Shown here: piece by piece, positions 27,002 through 36,619 of the stretch | Layout of the letters: every line of letters starts with the position of its first letter | Position numbering within the stretch: the stretch's first letter is position 1 | DNA from: an uncultured Actinomycetes bacterium | GTDB lineage: Bacteria; Actinomycetota; Acidimicrobiia; Acidimicrobiales; Acidimicrobilacustridaceae | Assembly: GCA_937927725.1 (NCBI GenBank) | Contig: CALBSE010000035.1 | Coordinates: 1-64,000, forward strand | Length of the DNA stretch: 64,000 nt | Direction: 5' to 3' | Notes under the pieces: generated by a model | Database searches by the model: none | What the model was told of the DNA's origin: nothing | Seen by the model: the letters and a program-made list of their open reading frames with translations, nothing else | Made by a program: the position numbers and the translations under genes

Positions 27002-27658
27002 ATGTTCGTACGCCTCCGGGTCTTTGTCGGCTCGCTTGTTGAACCGTTCTTTCCGATTCAGTGTCTTCGCTGCGGGCGTGAGGGGGGATCACCCTGTGCG
27101 GCGTGCACTGCAGATTTCACTCCGGCGCATGGCGTGGCGGAGAGCGAGGACCTTGATGCCGTTGCGGGCCTCGTTGCCTACGACGACGTGTCGCGTCCCT
27201 TCGTCGCCGATCTCAAATTCCACGGCAAATGGGCGACGGCACGGGCGTTTGCTCCAGCGCTCGCCGCTCTGGTTGATGACTGCATTGGCGATGAGGGGCC
27301 TCTCCCAGTGCTGACCTGGGCACCTACGACGCCACAACGAGCCCGCCAGCGAGGGTTCGACCAAGCCGAAGTCATCGCTCGCGAAGTAGGTCGTCATTCC
27401 GGTCGGTCAGTGCGAAATCTCCTCTATCGATGTCCGGGTGCCCATCAGACTGGCCGGAGCCGCCGAGAACGAGCGAGCGGTATCTCGTTTCTTCCCAGGG
27501 GTTCAACCGGGGCAGTCGTTGTGGTCTTCGACGATGTCGTGACGACGGGGGCGACGTTGAGTGCTGCAGCCAGGGCCCTTCGATCTGGGGGAGCAGCGGC
27601 GGTAGTGGGGGTCGCCCTCGCAGTGACTCCAGCGCGCCCCGCAGGCGGGACTCGCTGA
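27002..27658 (+). CDS. ComF-family phosphoribosyltransferase-like protein
   Basis: A 218-residue ComF/GntX-type protein. It has an N-terminal zinc-ribbon-like pair of Cys motifs (QCLRCGREGGSPCAACTADF) and the phosphoribosyltransferase PRPP loop VVVFDDVVTTGATLSAAA near residue 175. A stretch RARQRGFDQAEVIAREVGR is the usual ComF signature. The start is uncertain: the frame is open from 26906 and in-frame ATGs occur at 26972 and 27002; I took the last, which leaves 20 residues before the first Cys pair. ComF proteins aid DNA uptake or recycling in other bacteria, but the biochemical function is not settled. It lies just before secA, the same order as in Mycobacterium. Confidence 0.82.
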   Translation: MFVRLRVFVGSLVEPFFPIQCLRCGREGGSPCAACTADFTPAHGVAESEDLDAVAGLVAYDDVSRPFVADLKFHGKWATARAFAPALAALVDDCIGDEGPLPVLTWAPTTPQRARQRGFDQAEVIAREVGRHSGRSVRNLLYRCPGAHQTGRSRRERASGISFLPRGSTGAVVVVFDDVVTTGATLSAAARALRSGGAAAVVGVALAVTPARPAGGTR

Positions 27659-27735
27659 TCAGCGAGGGTTCTCACCCTGTTCTCACCCCCCTCTGACCGT
27701 TCCCTCAGAGAGGCATCGGTACACTTACCAACCTC

Positions 27736-30459
27736 ATGGGCATTCTCGACAAGATTCTCCGCGCCGGCGAGGGCAAAAAGGTTCGGGCTATTGAAGCTCT
27801 CGTTCCTGAAATCAACGCGCTCGAACCCGAAATTGAACGTCTCTCCGATGACGCCTTGGCTCATCGAACGGTGGAATTCCGTGAGCGACTGGCCAATGGT
27901 TCCGACCTTGAGGACATCCTCGTCGAGGCGTTTGCAACCGTCCGCGAGGCGGCTCGACGTGAAATCGGACAGCGCCACTACGACGTTCAGATGATGGGCG
28001 GCGCGGCGCTGCACTTTGGCTGGGTCGCCGAAATGAAGACCGGTGAAGGAAAGACCCTCGTGTCGACGCTTCCCGTCTATCTCAATGCACTCGCGGGCAA
28101 GGGCGTCCACGTGGTCACGGTGAACGATTATCTCGCTACTCGAGATTCCGAATGGATGGGTCGAGTTCATAAGCGCCTCGGCCTTTCTGTTGGTCTTGTC
28201 ATCCCCGGAATGAACGACCCTGCAGTGAAGCGCGCTCAGTACGCGTGCGATATCACCTACGGAACGAACAACGAATTCGGCTTCGATTATCTCCGCGACA
28301 ACATGTCGATGAGCCGTGCCGAACAGGTGCAGCGCGGGCACTCCTATTGCATCGTCGACGAAATCGACTCGATCCTCATCGATGAGGCTCGAACCCCGCT
28401 CATCATCTCTGGCCGTATCGCCGACGCCGCCAAGATCTACTACCAGTTTGCCTCGATTGTTCGCGGCCTCAAGCGCGATGTCCACTACGACGTGGACGAA
28501 GAAAAGCGAACTGTTGCTCCCACCGATGAAGGTGTCGAAGCGGTTGAACGAGCTCTCGGCGTCGTCAACATGTACGACGAGGTTTCTCAGAATCTCGTTC
28601 ATCAACTGCAGGCGGCGCTTCGTGCAAAGGAGCTTTTCAAGCGCGATAAGGACTACGTCGTCCAGCACGGACAAGTAAAGATCGTCGACGAGTTCACTGG
28701 CCGCATTCTCGACGGCCGTCGATGGTCGGAAGGTCTACATCAGGCTGTCGAAGCCAAAGAAGGCGTGAAGATCGAAGAAGAGAATCAAACTCTTGCAACG
28801 ATCACCCTTCAGAACTACTTCCGGATGTACGACAAATTGGCCGGTATGACCGGTACTGCCGAGACCGAAGCTTCCGAATTCCTCACGACGTACAACCTTC
28901 ATGTCGTGCCGATTCCGACTCATCGTCCGATGGTTCGACTCGATAAGGGCGATCTCATCTACAAGAGTGAAGACGCGAAGTTCAACGCGGTTGTCGACGA
29001 CATTGCTGCACGAAGCGAAGCCGGACAGCCTGTGCTCGTTGGCACGATTTCGGTTGAAAAGTCCGAGACATTGTCTCGCTATCTCAATAAGCGCGGTGTT
29101 GCGCACGAGGTACTCAACGCAAAGCTTCATTTCCGCGAAGCCGACATCGTTGCGCAGGCCGGACGCCTCGGCGCCGTAACCGTGGCCACCAACATGGCTG
29201 GTCGAGGCGTCGACATCCTCCTCGGCGGCAATGCTGAAGGCCTCGCTGCGCGTGACCTCGCTGCGGAAGGTCTCGATCCCGAAACCGAAGAAGGACAAGC
29301 CAGGCTCGCCGAGCTGATCGCGCTCCATGAGCCCGAGTGCCGTGAAGGTGGAGCGAAGGTCCGCGAACTCGGTGGCCTCTATGTTCTCGGCACTGAGCGT
29401 CACGAAAGTCGCCGAATCGACAATCAGTTGCGTGGTCGTTCCGGGCGTCAGGGCGATCCCGGTGAAAGCCGTTTCTATCTCTCGTTGGAAGATGACCTCA
29501 TGCGGTTGTTTGCCACAGGCGCCATGAACTGGGTCATGGGCAAGACGCTCGATGACGATGTGCCGATCGAAGCGAAGATGGTGAGTAAAGCCATCGAACG
29601 TGCTCAGAACACGGTGGAACAGCGCAATGCTGAAATCCGTAAAGATGTGCTCAAGTACGACGAGGTCATGAACGAGCAGCGCAAGGTGATTTACAAGCGC
29701 CGCGATCAGATTCTCGACAATGCCGATCTTCGCGACGAGGCCATGGGTTATCTCGCCGAAGCGATCGATTCGACCATTTCAACATTCTGCGTGAGCGACG
29801 AACGCAGCGAATGGGACCTCCACGGACTCCACTCCGAAGTTGCAGCGATGTGGCCGACCGAACTCACCGAGGAGATTCTTCACAACGCGTACAGCACTGA
29901 TGATCTCTACGAAATCATCATGAGTGAGGCAACTGCCTACTACGAGCGCCGCGAAACCGAGTTTGGCGACGACACCATGCGCGAGGTCGAACGCCAAGTC
30001 ATGCTTCGAATCATCGACCAGAAGTGGCGCGAGCATCTTTACGAGATGGACTACCTGCAGGAGGGCATCAACCTCCGAGCCATGGGGCAGAAGGATCCGC
30101 TCGTCGAGTGGCAGCGCGAGGGCTACGAGATGTTCGGCTCGATGATGGCTGCCGTAGCGAGCGATTTCGTGACCTACGTGATGCACGCTCATGTGACCGT
30201 CACTGAGCAGAACCCTGACAACGAGCCTCAGGTCTCGAATCTGCAGTACACGGCCCCTGTTGACCCGAGCGAGGCTCCGAGCGGCATGCAGGCGGCAGCA
30301 CGTGCTCAGGCCGCCGCAGAAGGCCTCGAGGTACCTGAAGAGGCCTACGACGAGGTCTCAAACACGCCGACCGTCAAGAGTGACTGGGACAAGACCCCAC
30401 GCAATGCTCCTTGCCCCTGTGGTTCGGGCAAGAAGTTCAAGGTCTGTCACGGCGCATGA
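27736..30459 (+). CDS. secA: Preprotein translocase ATPase SecA
   Basis: A 907-residue SecA motor that drives unfolded precursor proteins through SecYEG. The first nucleotide-binding domain carries EMKTGEGKTLVSTLPVYLNA (Walker A at about residues 100-107) and the DEAD-like VDEIDSILIDEARTPLIISG; the preprotein cross-linking domain follows. The second nucleotide-binding domain has TNMAGRGVDILLGGN and GRSGRQGDPG. The C-terminus ends in a zinc-binding SEC-C tail (CPCGSGKKFKVCHG) that would bind SecB or ribosomes. Length and motifs are full. The stop overlaps the prfB start in an ATGA arrangement. Confidence 0.98.
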   Translation: MGILDKILRAGEGKKVRAIEALVPEINALEPEIERLSDDALAHRTVEFRERLANGSDLEDILVEAFATVREAARREIGQRHYDVQMMGGAALHFGWVAEMKTGEGKTLVSTLPVYLNALAGKGVHVVTVNDYLATRDSEWMGRVHKRLGLSVGLVIPGMNDPAVKRAQYACDITYGTNNEFGFDYLRDNMSMSRAEQVQRGHSYCIVDEIDSILIDEARTPLIISGRIADAAKIYYQFASIVRGLKRDVHYDVDEEKRTVAPTDEGVEAVERALGVVNMYDEVSQNLVHQLQAALRAKELFKRDKDYVVQHGQVKIVDEFTGRILDGRRWSEGLHQAVEAKEGVKIEEENQTLATITLQNYFRMYDKLAGMTGTAETEASEFLTTYNLHVVPIPTHRPMVRLDKGDLIYKSEDAKFNAVVDDIAARSEAGQPVLVGTISVEKSETLSRYLNKRGVAHEVLNAKLHFREADIVAQAGRLGAVTVATNMAGRGVDILLGGNAEGLAARDLAAEGLDPETEEGQARLAELIALHEPECREGGAKVRELGGLYVLGTERHESRRIDNQLRGRSGRQGDPGESRFYLSLEDDLMRLFATGAMNWVMGKTLDDDVPIEAKMVSKAIERAQNTVEQRNAEIRKDVLKYDEVMNEQRKVIYKRRDQILDNADLRDEAMGYLAEAIDSTISTFCVSDERSEWDLHGLHSEVAAMWPTELTEEILHNAYSTDDLYEIIMSEATAYYERRETEFGDDTMREVERQVMLRIIDQKWREHLYEMDYLQEGINLRAMGQKDPLVEWQREGYEMFGSMMAAVASDFVTYVMHAHVTVTEQNPDNEPQVSNLQYTAPVDPSEAPSGMQAAARAQAAAEGLEVPEEAYDEVSNTPTVKSDWDKTPRNAPCPCGSGKKFKVCHGA

Positions 30460-31571
30460 GGGATTTCTCCGACGACCTCACCGACCTGCGTCGTCGGATC
30501 GACGAAGCGCGGGTCTACCTGCGCATCGACGAACTGCTTCTTTCGCGCCCACAACTCGAGACTGAAGCGAGCAGGCCCGATCTCTGGGACGACCCCGATC
30601 TTGCTCGCAAGATCAACGGCGAATTATCGGCATGTACCGAGGATCTTGAGCTTTACGAACAGTTGTCCTCGAGGATTGAAGATGCCGAAACTCTTCACGA
30701 ACTCGGACGCGAAGAGGGCGACGAGTCGGTCGAAACCGAGGTCGAGGAGGCCATGGCGACACTTGCGTCCGATCTTGGCGAACTCGAACTTCGTGCGCTC
30801 TTCACCGGCGAGTACGACGACACCAACGCAATCTGTGAAATCCAGTCAGGCGAAGGCGGCGCCGATGCGCAGGACTGGGCGAACATGCTTCTGCGCATGT
30901 TCCTTCGCTGGGCCGAGAAGCGTGGTTTCGAGGTTGAACTTGAAGAAGTCTCAGCAGGAAACGAAGCGGGAATTTCGTCTGCGACGTTCTTGGTGAACGG
31001 CAGGCACGCATACGGGCGGCTTCGCTCTGAGCACGGCGTTCATCGACTCGTTCGAATCTCACCATTTAATGCACAGGGCAAGCGCCAGACGGCGTTTGCT
31101 GCACTCAAGGTGACTCCATTCCTCGAAGATGTTCCCGATATCGAGATTGATGAAAAAGATCTCCGCATCGATACCTACCGTTCCTCGGGTGCTGGTGGTC
31201 AGCACGTCAACGTGACCGACTCGGCTGTCCGTATTACGCATTTGCCGACGGGAATCGTTACGTCATGTCAGAACGAACGAAGTCAGCATCAGAACAAAGA
31301 TCGCGCCATGCAGATTCTGCGGGCGAAGTTGGCCGAACGTCAGCGTGAAGAGCGCCTGGCTGAACTTTCGAATATTCGCGGCGAACAGCGTTCAGTGGGA
31401 TTCGGAAGCCAAATTCGTTCGTATGTCACTCAGCCCTACCAAATGGTGAAAGACCTTCGGTCAGGGTACGAAGTTGGAAACGTTGATGGAGTCTTCGATG
31501 GCGACCTCGACGGCTTCATGGAGGCGTACCTCCAGTGGGAACGAAGCGGCGCTGACACCGCCGGCGAATAA
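30456..31571 (+). CDS. prfB: Peptide chain release factor 2
   Basis: A 371-residue class I release factor recognising UGA and UAA. The codon-recognition tripeptide SPF is in VRISPFNAQGKRQTAFAA (about residue 200) and the peptidyl-hydrolysis GGQ is in SSGAGGQHVNVTDSAVRI (about residue 247). The N-terminus MRDFSDDLTDLRRRI runs uninterrupted, so the programmed +1 frameshift seen in many bacterial prfB genes is absent, as is usual in actinobacteria. It overlaps the secA stop by 4 bases. It converges on the ABC-F gene with only 3 bases between the stops and no hairpin. Confidence 0.97.
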   Translation: MRDFSDDLTDLRRRIDEARVYLRIDELLLSRPQLETEASRPDLWDDPDLARKINGELSACTEDLELYEQLSSRIEDAETLHELGREEGDESVETEVEEAMATLASDLGELELRALFTGEYDDTNAICEIQSGEGGADAQDWANMLLRMFLRWAEKRGFEVELEEVSAGNEAGISSATFLVNGRHAYGRLRSEHGVHRLVRISPFNAQGKRQTAFAALKVTPFLEDVPDIEIDEKDLRIDTYRSSGAGGQHVNVTDSAVRITHLPTGIVTSCQNERSQHQNKDRAMQILRAKLAERQREERLAELSNIRGEQRSVGFGSQIRSYVTQPYQMVKDLRSGYEVGNVDGVFDGDLDGFMEAYLQWERSGADTAGE

Positions 31572-31574
31572 CGC

Positions 31575-33182
31575 TTAGGCGAGCGCTACGAGTTCGAGTG
31601 ATTCGGCTGAGAAGTAATCGAGTTGACCGTCGGGCATAAGCAACACTCGGTCAGGGGCGAGCGCTTCGACGAATTCAACATCGTGGCTCACGATCACCAT
31701 GGTTCCTGGCCAGGCCGCAAGCGCGGTTCCGGTTGCTGTACGCGACATCGGGTCGAGGTTGTTCGTGGGTTCGTCAAGCAGTAGAAGGTTGTGATTGCCC
31801 GCCACGAGTTGGGCCAGAGCGAGCTTCGTCTTCTCTCCACCCGAGAGCGTGCCGGCATCTTGGAAAACCTTGTCGCCGCTGAGCCCGAACATTCCGAGAA
31901 GTGCACGAACTCCTTCGTCGCCGAGTTCAGAGTCGCGCCGCATGTGGTCGATCATCGATACGCCGGCATCGATTCCTTCGTGTTCCTGTGCGTAGTAGCC
32001 GGCAGAAACATTTAGGCCGAGTTCGAAATCGCCGAGGTCAGCTTCGGATGTACCGGCGAGAATTTTGAGAAGACTGGTCTTTCCCGCGCCGTTGAGGCCC
32101 ATGACCAAAAGACGTTCTCCGCGGCCGACATCAAACGACACATCGGAAAACACATCGTTTGCGCCGTAGCTCTTCCACAGCCCATTTGCGGTGAGGACGG
32201 TTCGTCCGCAGTTAGGCGGGGGAGGGAAGCGCAGTTCGATCGTTCGCCGTGCAGCTGGGCCCTCGACCTGGTTTGAACGGATACGTTCGGCGCGGTTGTC
32301 GAGATTTTTGGCAACGCGCGCACGTTTCGCCGTCTGGCCTCGCATCGAATCAGCGAGCGTCGACAAGCGTTTGATTTCATTTTGCTGACGCTCGGCCATT
32401 TTGCTGAGACGTTCTTCGTCGCGTTCGCGAGCGACGAGATACTGGCTGTACGTGCCGCGATATTCGACGATCTCACCGGTGGCCTCCTCTGCCTCACGGT
32501 CGAGGTGAATAACGCGAGTGATCGCTTCATCAAGAAGGTCAAGGTCATGGCTAATGACGAGGAGCGCGCCTCGATACGACCGCAGGAATGAAAGCAACCA
32601 ATCGCGAGCGTCTGCGTCGAGATGGTTTGTGGGTTCGTCGAGGAGCAAGAGATCGCTTCCTGCAAAAAGGATGCGAGAGAGCTCGAGTCGGCGGCGTTCG
32701 CCGCCCGAGAGGGCTCCGATCGGTAGTTCAAGTCGATCGGAGCGCAGGCCGAGACCATCGACGAGTTTCCGGGCTTCCGACTCGGCGGCGTAGCCTCCGT
32801 CGATCTCGAACCGTTCTTGGGCATTGGTGAACTTGGTGATGTTGGTCTCGGAGGGGTCATCCTCCATCGCTTGGCGGAGAGTTTCGAGTCGCTTGGCAGC
32901 GACATCGAAACCGCGGCCCGAGAGCACATGGGTGATTGCTAGCGTTTCCGGGTCGACGGCGTCTTGACGAGGGTCCTGCGAAAGATAACCCGTCCCTCCG
33001 GATCGTTCAACAGTTCCGCGTTTCGGGGGGTTATCGCCGCCTAGGACACGGAAAAGCGTGGTCTTCCCGGCACCATTTCGACCCACGAGGCCGACCTTGT
33101 CACCGGCTCTGACCTGAAACGTCGTTCCATCAACGATGGTCTTCCCCCCGATTTCAACAGCGAGGTTCCGGACGTTCAGCAC
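31575..33182 (-). CDS. ABC-F family ATPase (ribosome-associated)
   Basis: A 535-residue soluble protein with two ABC domains and no membrane segments, so an ABC-F protein rather than a transporter. Domain 1 has Walker A GRNGAGKTT near residue 37 and signature ALSGGERRRLELSRIL; domain 2 has Walker A GLNGAGKTSLLKI and signature TLSGGEKTKLALAQL. Between them lies a charged linker (about residues 240-310, with RDEERLSKMAERQQNEIKRL), the P-site tRNA interaction motif of ABC-F factors. It resembles Etta/Uup-like housekeeping members rather than a clear antibiotic-resistance type. The start is GTG at 33182. Confidence 0.92.
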   Translation of the reverse strand: MLNVRNLAVEIGGKTIVDGTTFQVRAGDKVGLVGRNGAGKTTLFRVLGGDNPPKRGTVERSGGTGYLSQDPRQDAVDPETLAITHVLSGRGFDVAAKRLETLRQAMEDDPSETNITKFTNAQERFEIDGGYAAESEARKLVDGLGLRSDRLELPIGALSGGERRRLELSRILFAGSDLLLLDEPTNHLDADARDWLLSFLRSYRGALLVISHDLDLLDEAITRVIHLDREAEEATGEIVEYRGTYSQYLVARERDEERLSKMAERQQNEIKRLSTLADSMRGQTAKRARVAKNLDNRAERIRSNQVEGPAARRTIELRFPPPPNCGRTVLTANGLWKSYGANDVFSDVSFDVGRGERLLVMGLNGAGKTSLLKILAGTSEADLGDFELGLNVSAGYYAQEHEGIDAGVSMIDHMRRDSELGDEGVRALLGMFGLSGDKVFQDAGTLSGGEKTKLALAQLVAGNHNLLLLDEPTNNLDPMSRTATGTALAAWPGTMVIVSHDVEFVEALAPDRVLLMPDGQLDYFSAESLELVALA

Positions 33183-33258
33183 CGATCAAGTCAACCACTC
33201 CCGGGTGCCCTCGCTGACATCGCCCATTTCTGGCTTCTGAAGTGGACCCAGATGTCGT

Positions 33259-35124
33259 TCAGGATGAGCGAGGGGGGCCGAGAAAAACGGCGACAGGGTC
33301 ACCCTTTCGGCGAAGCGCTTCAACGCGCTGTACCAGTTGAGGATCGACGCCACTGAGTCCCTTGGCTTCGGTATCGACTCCACCGGTGCCGTTCGTAAGT
33401 GCCTCGGCAAGGTCGATGCGACCAGCAGCGATGAGTTGATCTTGAAGGAGCGATTCCTCGACGAAGAACTGTGCACGCTGTTCCGGGGTGAGTGGATCCC
33501 AGCCACCCAGGTAGGTCATCTCTGGGTCGGCGTTGAACTGTGCGATTTCGTCAGCGCTCACGATCCAGAGAGTGCCGACGGGCGTGCGATGGGCTTCAGA
33601 ACGCTCAGGGCCGAGATGACTGATCATGTTCGATTCAGCAACGACCTGGATGCCTTCTCGCTCGAGTTGGAGTCGAAGTGCATCGCCGTAGTCGCCCCGC
33701 ACCGAACCAGTCGCTACGACGAGGAGGGGGCCAGAACCGCGAAGCGCATCGAGCGTTTGCTGGAGGAATCCATTGAGAACGATGCCAGTGGAGGGGCTTG
33801 GTGGTTGGGTGGACGACGCAGCATCTACGACTGGTGCGGTGGCGGTCAACGTCACAACAGTCGCAGCGACGGCGAGTGCTCCGGTTGCGATGCGTTGCAG
33901 TGATTGCGAAGTGAGAAATGAACAAATCGCTGACCACAAAGCCCACGCGATGGAAAGCCACCACAAACTTGCGATGACCCACCACCATCGGACCACCCAA
34001 TCGAACAATGGGCCAATGACTCGGGCCGTGGCGATCAGACCGCCGATGGCAGTCGCAACGACAACGATTTGAAAACGAAGAGCGACGAATGCTCGTCGAT
34101 GGAGTGCAAGCCACATTGAAGCGGCCATGGCGAGAACGGGAAGAGCGAAAGCAAGAAGACCAGACCCAAGGAGCGCCCCGTCGAGTCCTGCGACCTCACT
34201 ACGCCCAAGCCATGGAGCGGCGGGAAACCTCAACTGATCGGCGGCGACATGCAGCGCAGTACCAAAGCCGGCGGGGCTGTCGCCGGGTTGTAGGAAGTAG
34301 TGGGCGATTGCTCCAAGGTTGCCCGTGCCCGCGACTTGATCGACAACGACCGGAAGCCAGCACCCGACGAGGACGGCAAGGGAGATGCCGAGGACCCACC
34401 ATCGTTGTCGGGGGGAATTCGGCAACAAATCGGTAAATGATTTTCGCCTCCAAGCGATGACCACAATCGCCAAGCCGAGCATCACGAGCATTGGCAGGTA
34501 GCCAATGTGGCTTTGCAATTCGAATGATGCAACGAACGCCAGCGCTGGCCACATCCAGTAGTCGCCTTCAATGACGGACCAAACGAGAAACACGGTGAGT
34601 GCCAACGGAAGAAGCGTGATGAAGGGATTCCACGGATCGCGGAGCATCGCTGGTCCCATGGCGTGAAGGAGAATCGCAATGGCGCCCATCGTCAGAGCGA
34701 CAAGAGGGAGTTTGCCGCGTCGCCATGCGACAGCGCTGAGTGCTGCGACGGTGAGTGCGTTGAGTGTTGCTGCTGCAGTCAGGATCGCTTCGGGTTTGTC
34801 TCCGAAGAGGTGGTACGGAATGGCAAGTAGCCAATACATGAGTGGGCCTGGATGGTTCCAGCCAAACCGGGAGTACGGGCCAACGAGTGGAGTTTGGCGA
34901 CCAACGTCCTCAACCCGCATCGTGAGCACGGCCCAGTCGCCGCTTGGTCGCCAGACGAGATCGAGAGCAGCGCGTCCGGCGTCAACAATTGGCCACACAA
35001 CGATCGCGGTGAGGATGATTGCAGCGATGATGCACGCGATCGCCCATGGATCACGCCACGATTTCGCAGGTGAATCAGACGTCGGCGCGGAGTCCGATTG
35101 TGCAGAGGGGAGTGTTTGCGTCAC
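33259..35124 (-). CDS. Polytopic membrane protein, GT-C/GT39-like
   Basis: A 621-residue membrane protein of unknown function. After a 25-residue polar leader, about ten hydrophobic helices occupy residues 28-430. The first external loop carries GDWAVLTMRVEDVGRQTPLV and YSRFGWNHPGPLMYWLLA, resembling the acidic loop and HPG region of ArnT/PMT-like GT-C glycosyltransferases. The C-terminal 170 residues are an extracytoplasmic soluble domain. The gene overlaps the TetR stop by 4 bases, so it is co-transcribed with and probably controlled by that regulator. A lipid-linked sugar transferase is the best guess, based on fold pattern only. Confidence 0.65.
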   Translation of the reverse strand: MTQTLPSAQSDSAPTSDSPAKSWRDPWAIACIIAAIILTAIVVWPIVDAGRAALDLVWRPSGDWAVLTMRVEDVGRQTPLVGPYSRFGWNHPGPLMYWLLAIPYHLFGDKPEAILTAAATLNALTVAALSAVAWRRGKLPLVALTMGAIAILLHAMGPAMLRDPWNPFITLLPLALTVFLVWSVIEGDYWMWPALAFVASFELQSHIGYLPMLVMLGLAIVVIAWRRKSFTDLLPNSPRQRWWVLGISLAVLVGCWLPVVVDQVAGTGNLGAIAHYFLQPGDSPAGFGTALHVAADQLRFPAAPWLGRSEVAGLDGALLGSGLLAFALPVLAMAASMWLALHRRAFVALRFQIVVVATAIGGLIATARVIGPLFDWVVRWWWVIASLWWLSIAWALWSAICSFLTSQSLQRIATGALAVAATVVTLTATAPVVDAASSTQPPSPSTGIVLNGFLQQTLDALRGSGPLLVVATGSVRGDYGDALRLQLEREGIQVVAESNMISHLGPERSEAHRTPVGTLWIVSADEIAQFNADPEMTYLGGWDPLTPEQRAQFFVEESLLQDQLIAAGRIDLAEALTNGTGGVDTEAKGLSGVDPQLVQRVEALRRKGDPVAVFLGPPRSS

Positions 35125-36458
35125 AGCACTGAAACGGTAGTTCCACCGCGTGCACCTTCAGGGGGCGGTGCCCCGGCGGCCTGGAGAAGAAGCTCAACTG
35201 CATCAATCTCGGGAGTCGCGGCGGCAAGGGGTCCGGCCTCGAAGAGAAGAGTTCGCTGCAAAACCATTGAAAACTGTTGTGGTTCGAGACCTGAGTGCAA
35301 TTCGCCTCGTTCGAATGCCTGATGAACGGCGGCATCGAAAAGTGGCCGGGAGTCGAAATCGATGAGTTCGTAGCGTGGTTGAGCCGTGTGGCCGCTGAGC
35401 AGCAGCATCATGTTTTGGGCAATTACCGGGTTGCGTTGGATCTCATCGGTATTGATGTCAATGAGAGCCCGAACCAAACCAATCCCACAGAGTTCGGGAT
35501 CGACAGCTTGGTACCGCTCGAAGCAGTTGATGAAGAGAAGACACATCGCAATGCCAGGTCGGGATCCAAACATTTGTTGAAGCGTCGATTCTGAGTAACC
35601 CGTCACTGCTGCGATTTCTGACATCGAGAGTTCGCCGAATCCGATACGGGCGAGCAAACGGCGAATCGCAATGGTTACTTCTCGCATCGACGTATCAGCG
35701 ATGGCGGCCGAGCCCCGGTCGCTTGCCGTTTCGCGGGCTCGCAACTTCGTCGATAATCCAACGGCTGGCCAACTATTGAGTGAATCGACAATTTCGTACA
35801 GATCACGGTTGTCTTCGGGTCGCCGAGTGAGGGTGATTAGAAGTGGAAGAAGTGCCAAGCCATAAAGGTCGATTGGAAAAGCTTCGGTGTCGACGCGATA
35901 GCGCGCTGCAAGCCCCTCGAGCAGCGAGCTGAAGATGATTTGCATCATCGATTCATCAATCGGATCCCGAAGTGTCCGGCCCCAGTTTTCAAGGCTGAGC
36001 AAAAACGGTGCGTATTGAGAATTCTCCGCGTGGCGATAAAGCTCTCGTAGGGGCGCCGCAATCGCTGGATCATCAGCTTTGGAAAGAAACCCGAGGCGCA
36101 AACCGAACGTTTCATCATCGACTGCGGCCATGAAGTGAGCCCGACAACTTTCGACGATTGCTTGTGGGAGGTCGGTGTTCGCCACTCTCGGATGAGTGCC
36201 GTTCGTCAGTTCGGCCACGATTGACGGGTAGTTGGTGGCGTCCAGATCAATGAGATACGTCACGAGGTCGGCGACGTACTCCTCGGTCGAGGGCCAGTAG
36301 GAATAGAAGGTCGATCGAGTGACGTTGGCGGCCGCCGCAATGCGAGCAACGGTGAAACCGTTGACGAGGACCGACGTTGCTTGGTCGCGCCAAATGGCGA
36401 TGCCAGCGTCGAGAATTTTCGATCGAGTCGCCGACTGCTTCTCACGTGATGTCGACAT
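35121..36458 (-). CDS. Double TetR-family transcription regulator (fusion)
   Basis: A 445-residue protein made of two TetR-type units in one chain. Unit 1 has a helix-turn-helix in TVARIAAAANVTRSTFYSYW (about residues 37-56) followed by a ligand-domain-like all-helical region to about residue 240. Unit 2 begins with a second helix-turn-helix in MSEIAAVTGYSESTLQQMFG near residue 275, again followed by helices. A normal TetR protein is about 200 residues, so the length fits a tandem fusion. I chose ATG at 36458; a start three codons upstream is possible. It is translationally coupled to the membrane protein downstream and divergent from the TPR regulator, with about 160 bases between starts. 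Confidence 0.8.
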   Translation of the reverse strand: MSTSREKQSATRSKILDAGIAIWRDQATSVLVNGFTVARIAAAANVTRSTFYSYWPSTEEYVADLVTYLIDLDATNYPSIVAELTNGTHPRVANTDLPQAIVESCRAHFMAAVDDETFGLRLGFLSKADDPAIAAPLRELYRHAENSQYAPFLLSLENWGRTLRDPIDESMMQIIFSSLLEGLAARYRVDTEAFPIDLYGLALLPLLITLTRRPEDNRDLYEIVDSLNSWPAVGLSTKLRARETASDRGSAAIADTSMREVTIAIRRLLARIGFGELSMSEIAAVTGYSESTLQQMFGSRPGIAMCLLFINCFERYQAVDPELCGIGLVRALIDINTDEIQRNPVIAQNMMLLLSGHTAQPRYELIDFDSRPLFDAAVHQAFERGELHSGLEPQQFSMVLQRTLLFEAGPLAAATPEIDAVELLLQAAGAPPPEGARGGTTVSVL

Positions 36459-36619
36459 GTGGTTCACCCTCTGCGGTGGCGGACTAGACAGAAGTGTTTA
36501 GTCAACCACACACAACTGCTCATTGACGTCTGATCCTGTGCTTGGGAGGCTCTTCTTTAGATCTTTAGATCTTTCGACCTTCGCCGCTGTGTGAGTTGGT
36601 CCAATCGAACAGGCGACGT

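Noticed and set aside
27651..27666. Perfect palindrome CTCGCTGATCAGCGAG at the comF stop
   Set aside because: No loop and no T-run, partly coding; too weak for a terminator or operator call.
27445..28674. 409-residue minus-strand ORF opposite comF and secA
   Set aside because: Antisense to the conserved start of secA; no recognisable motif.
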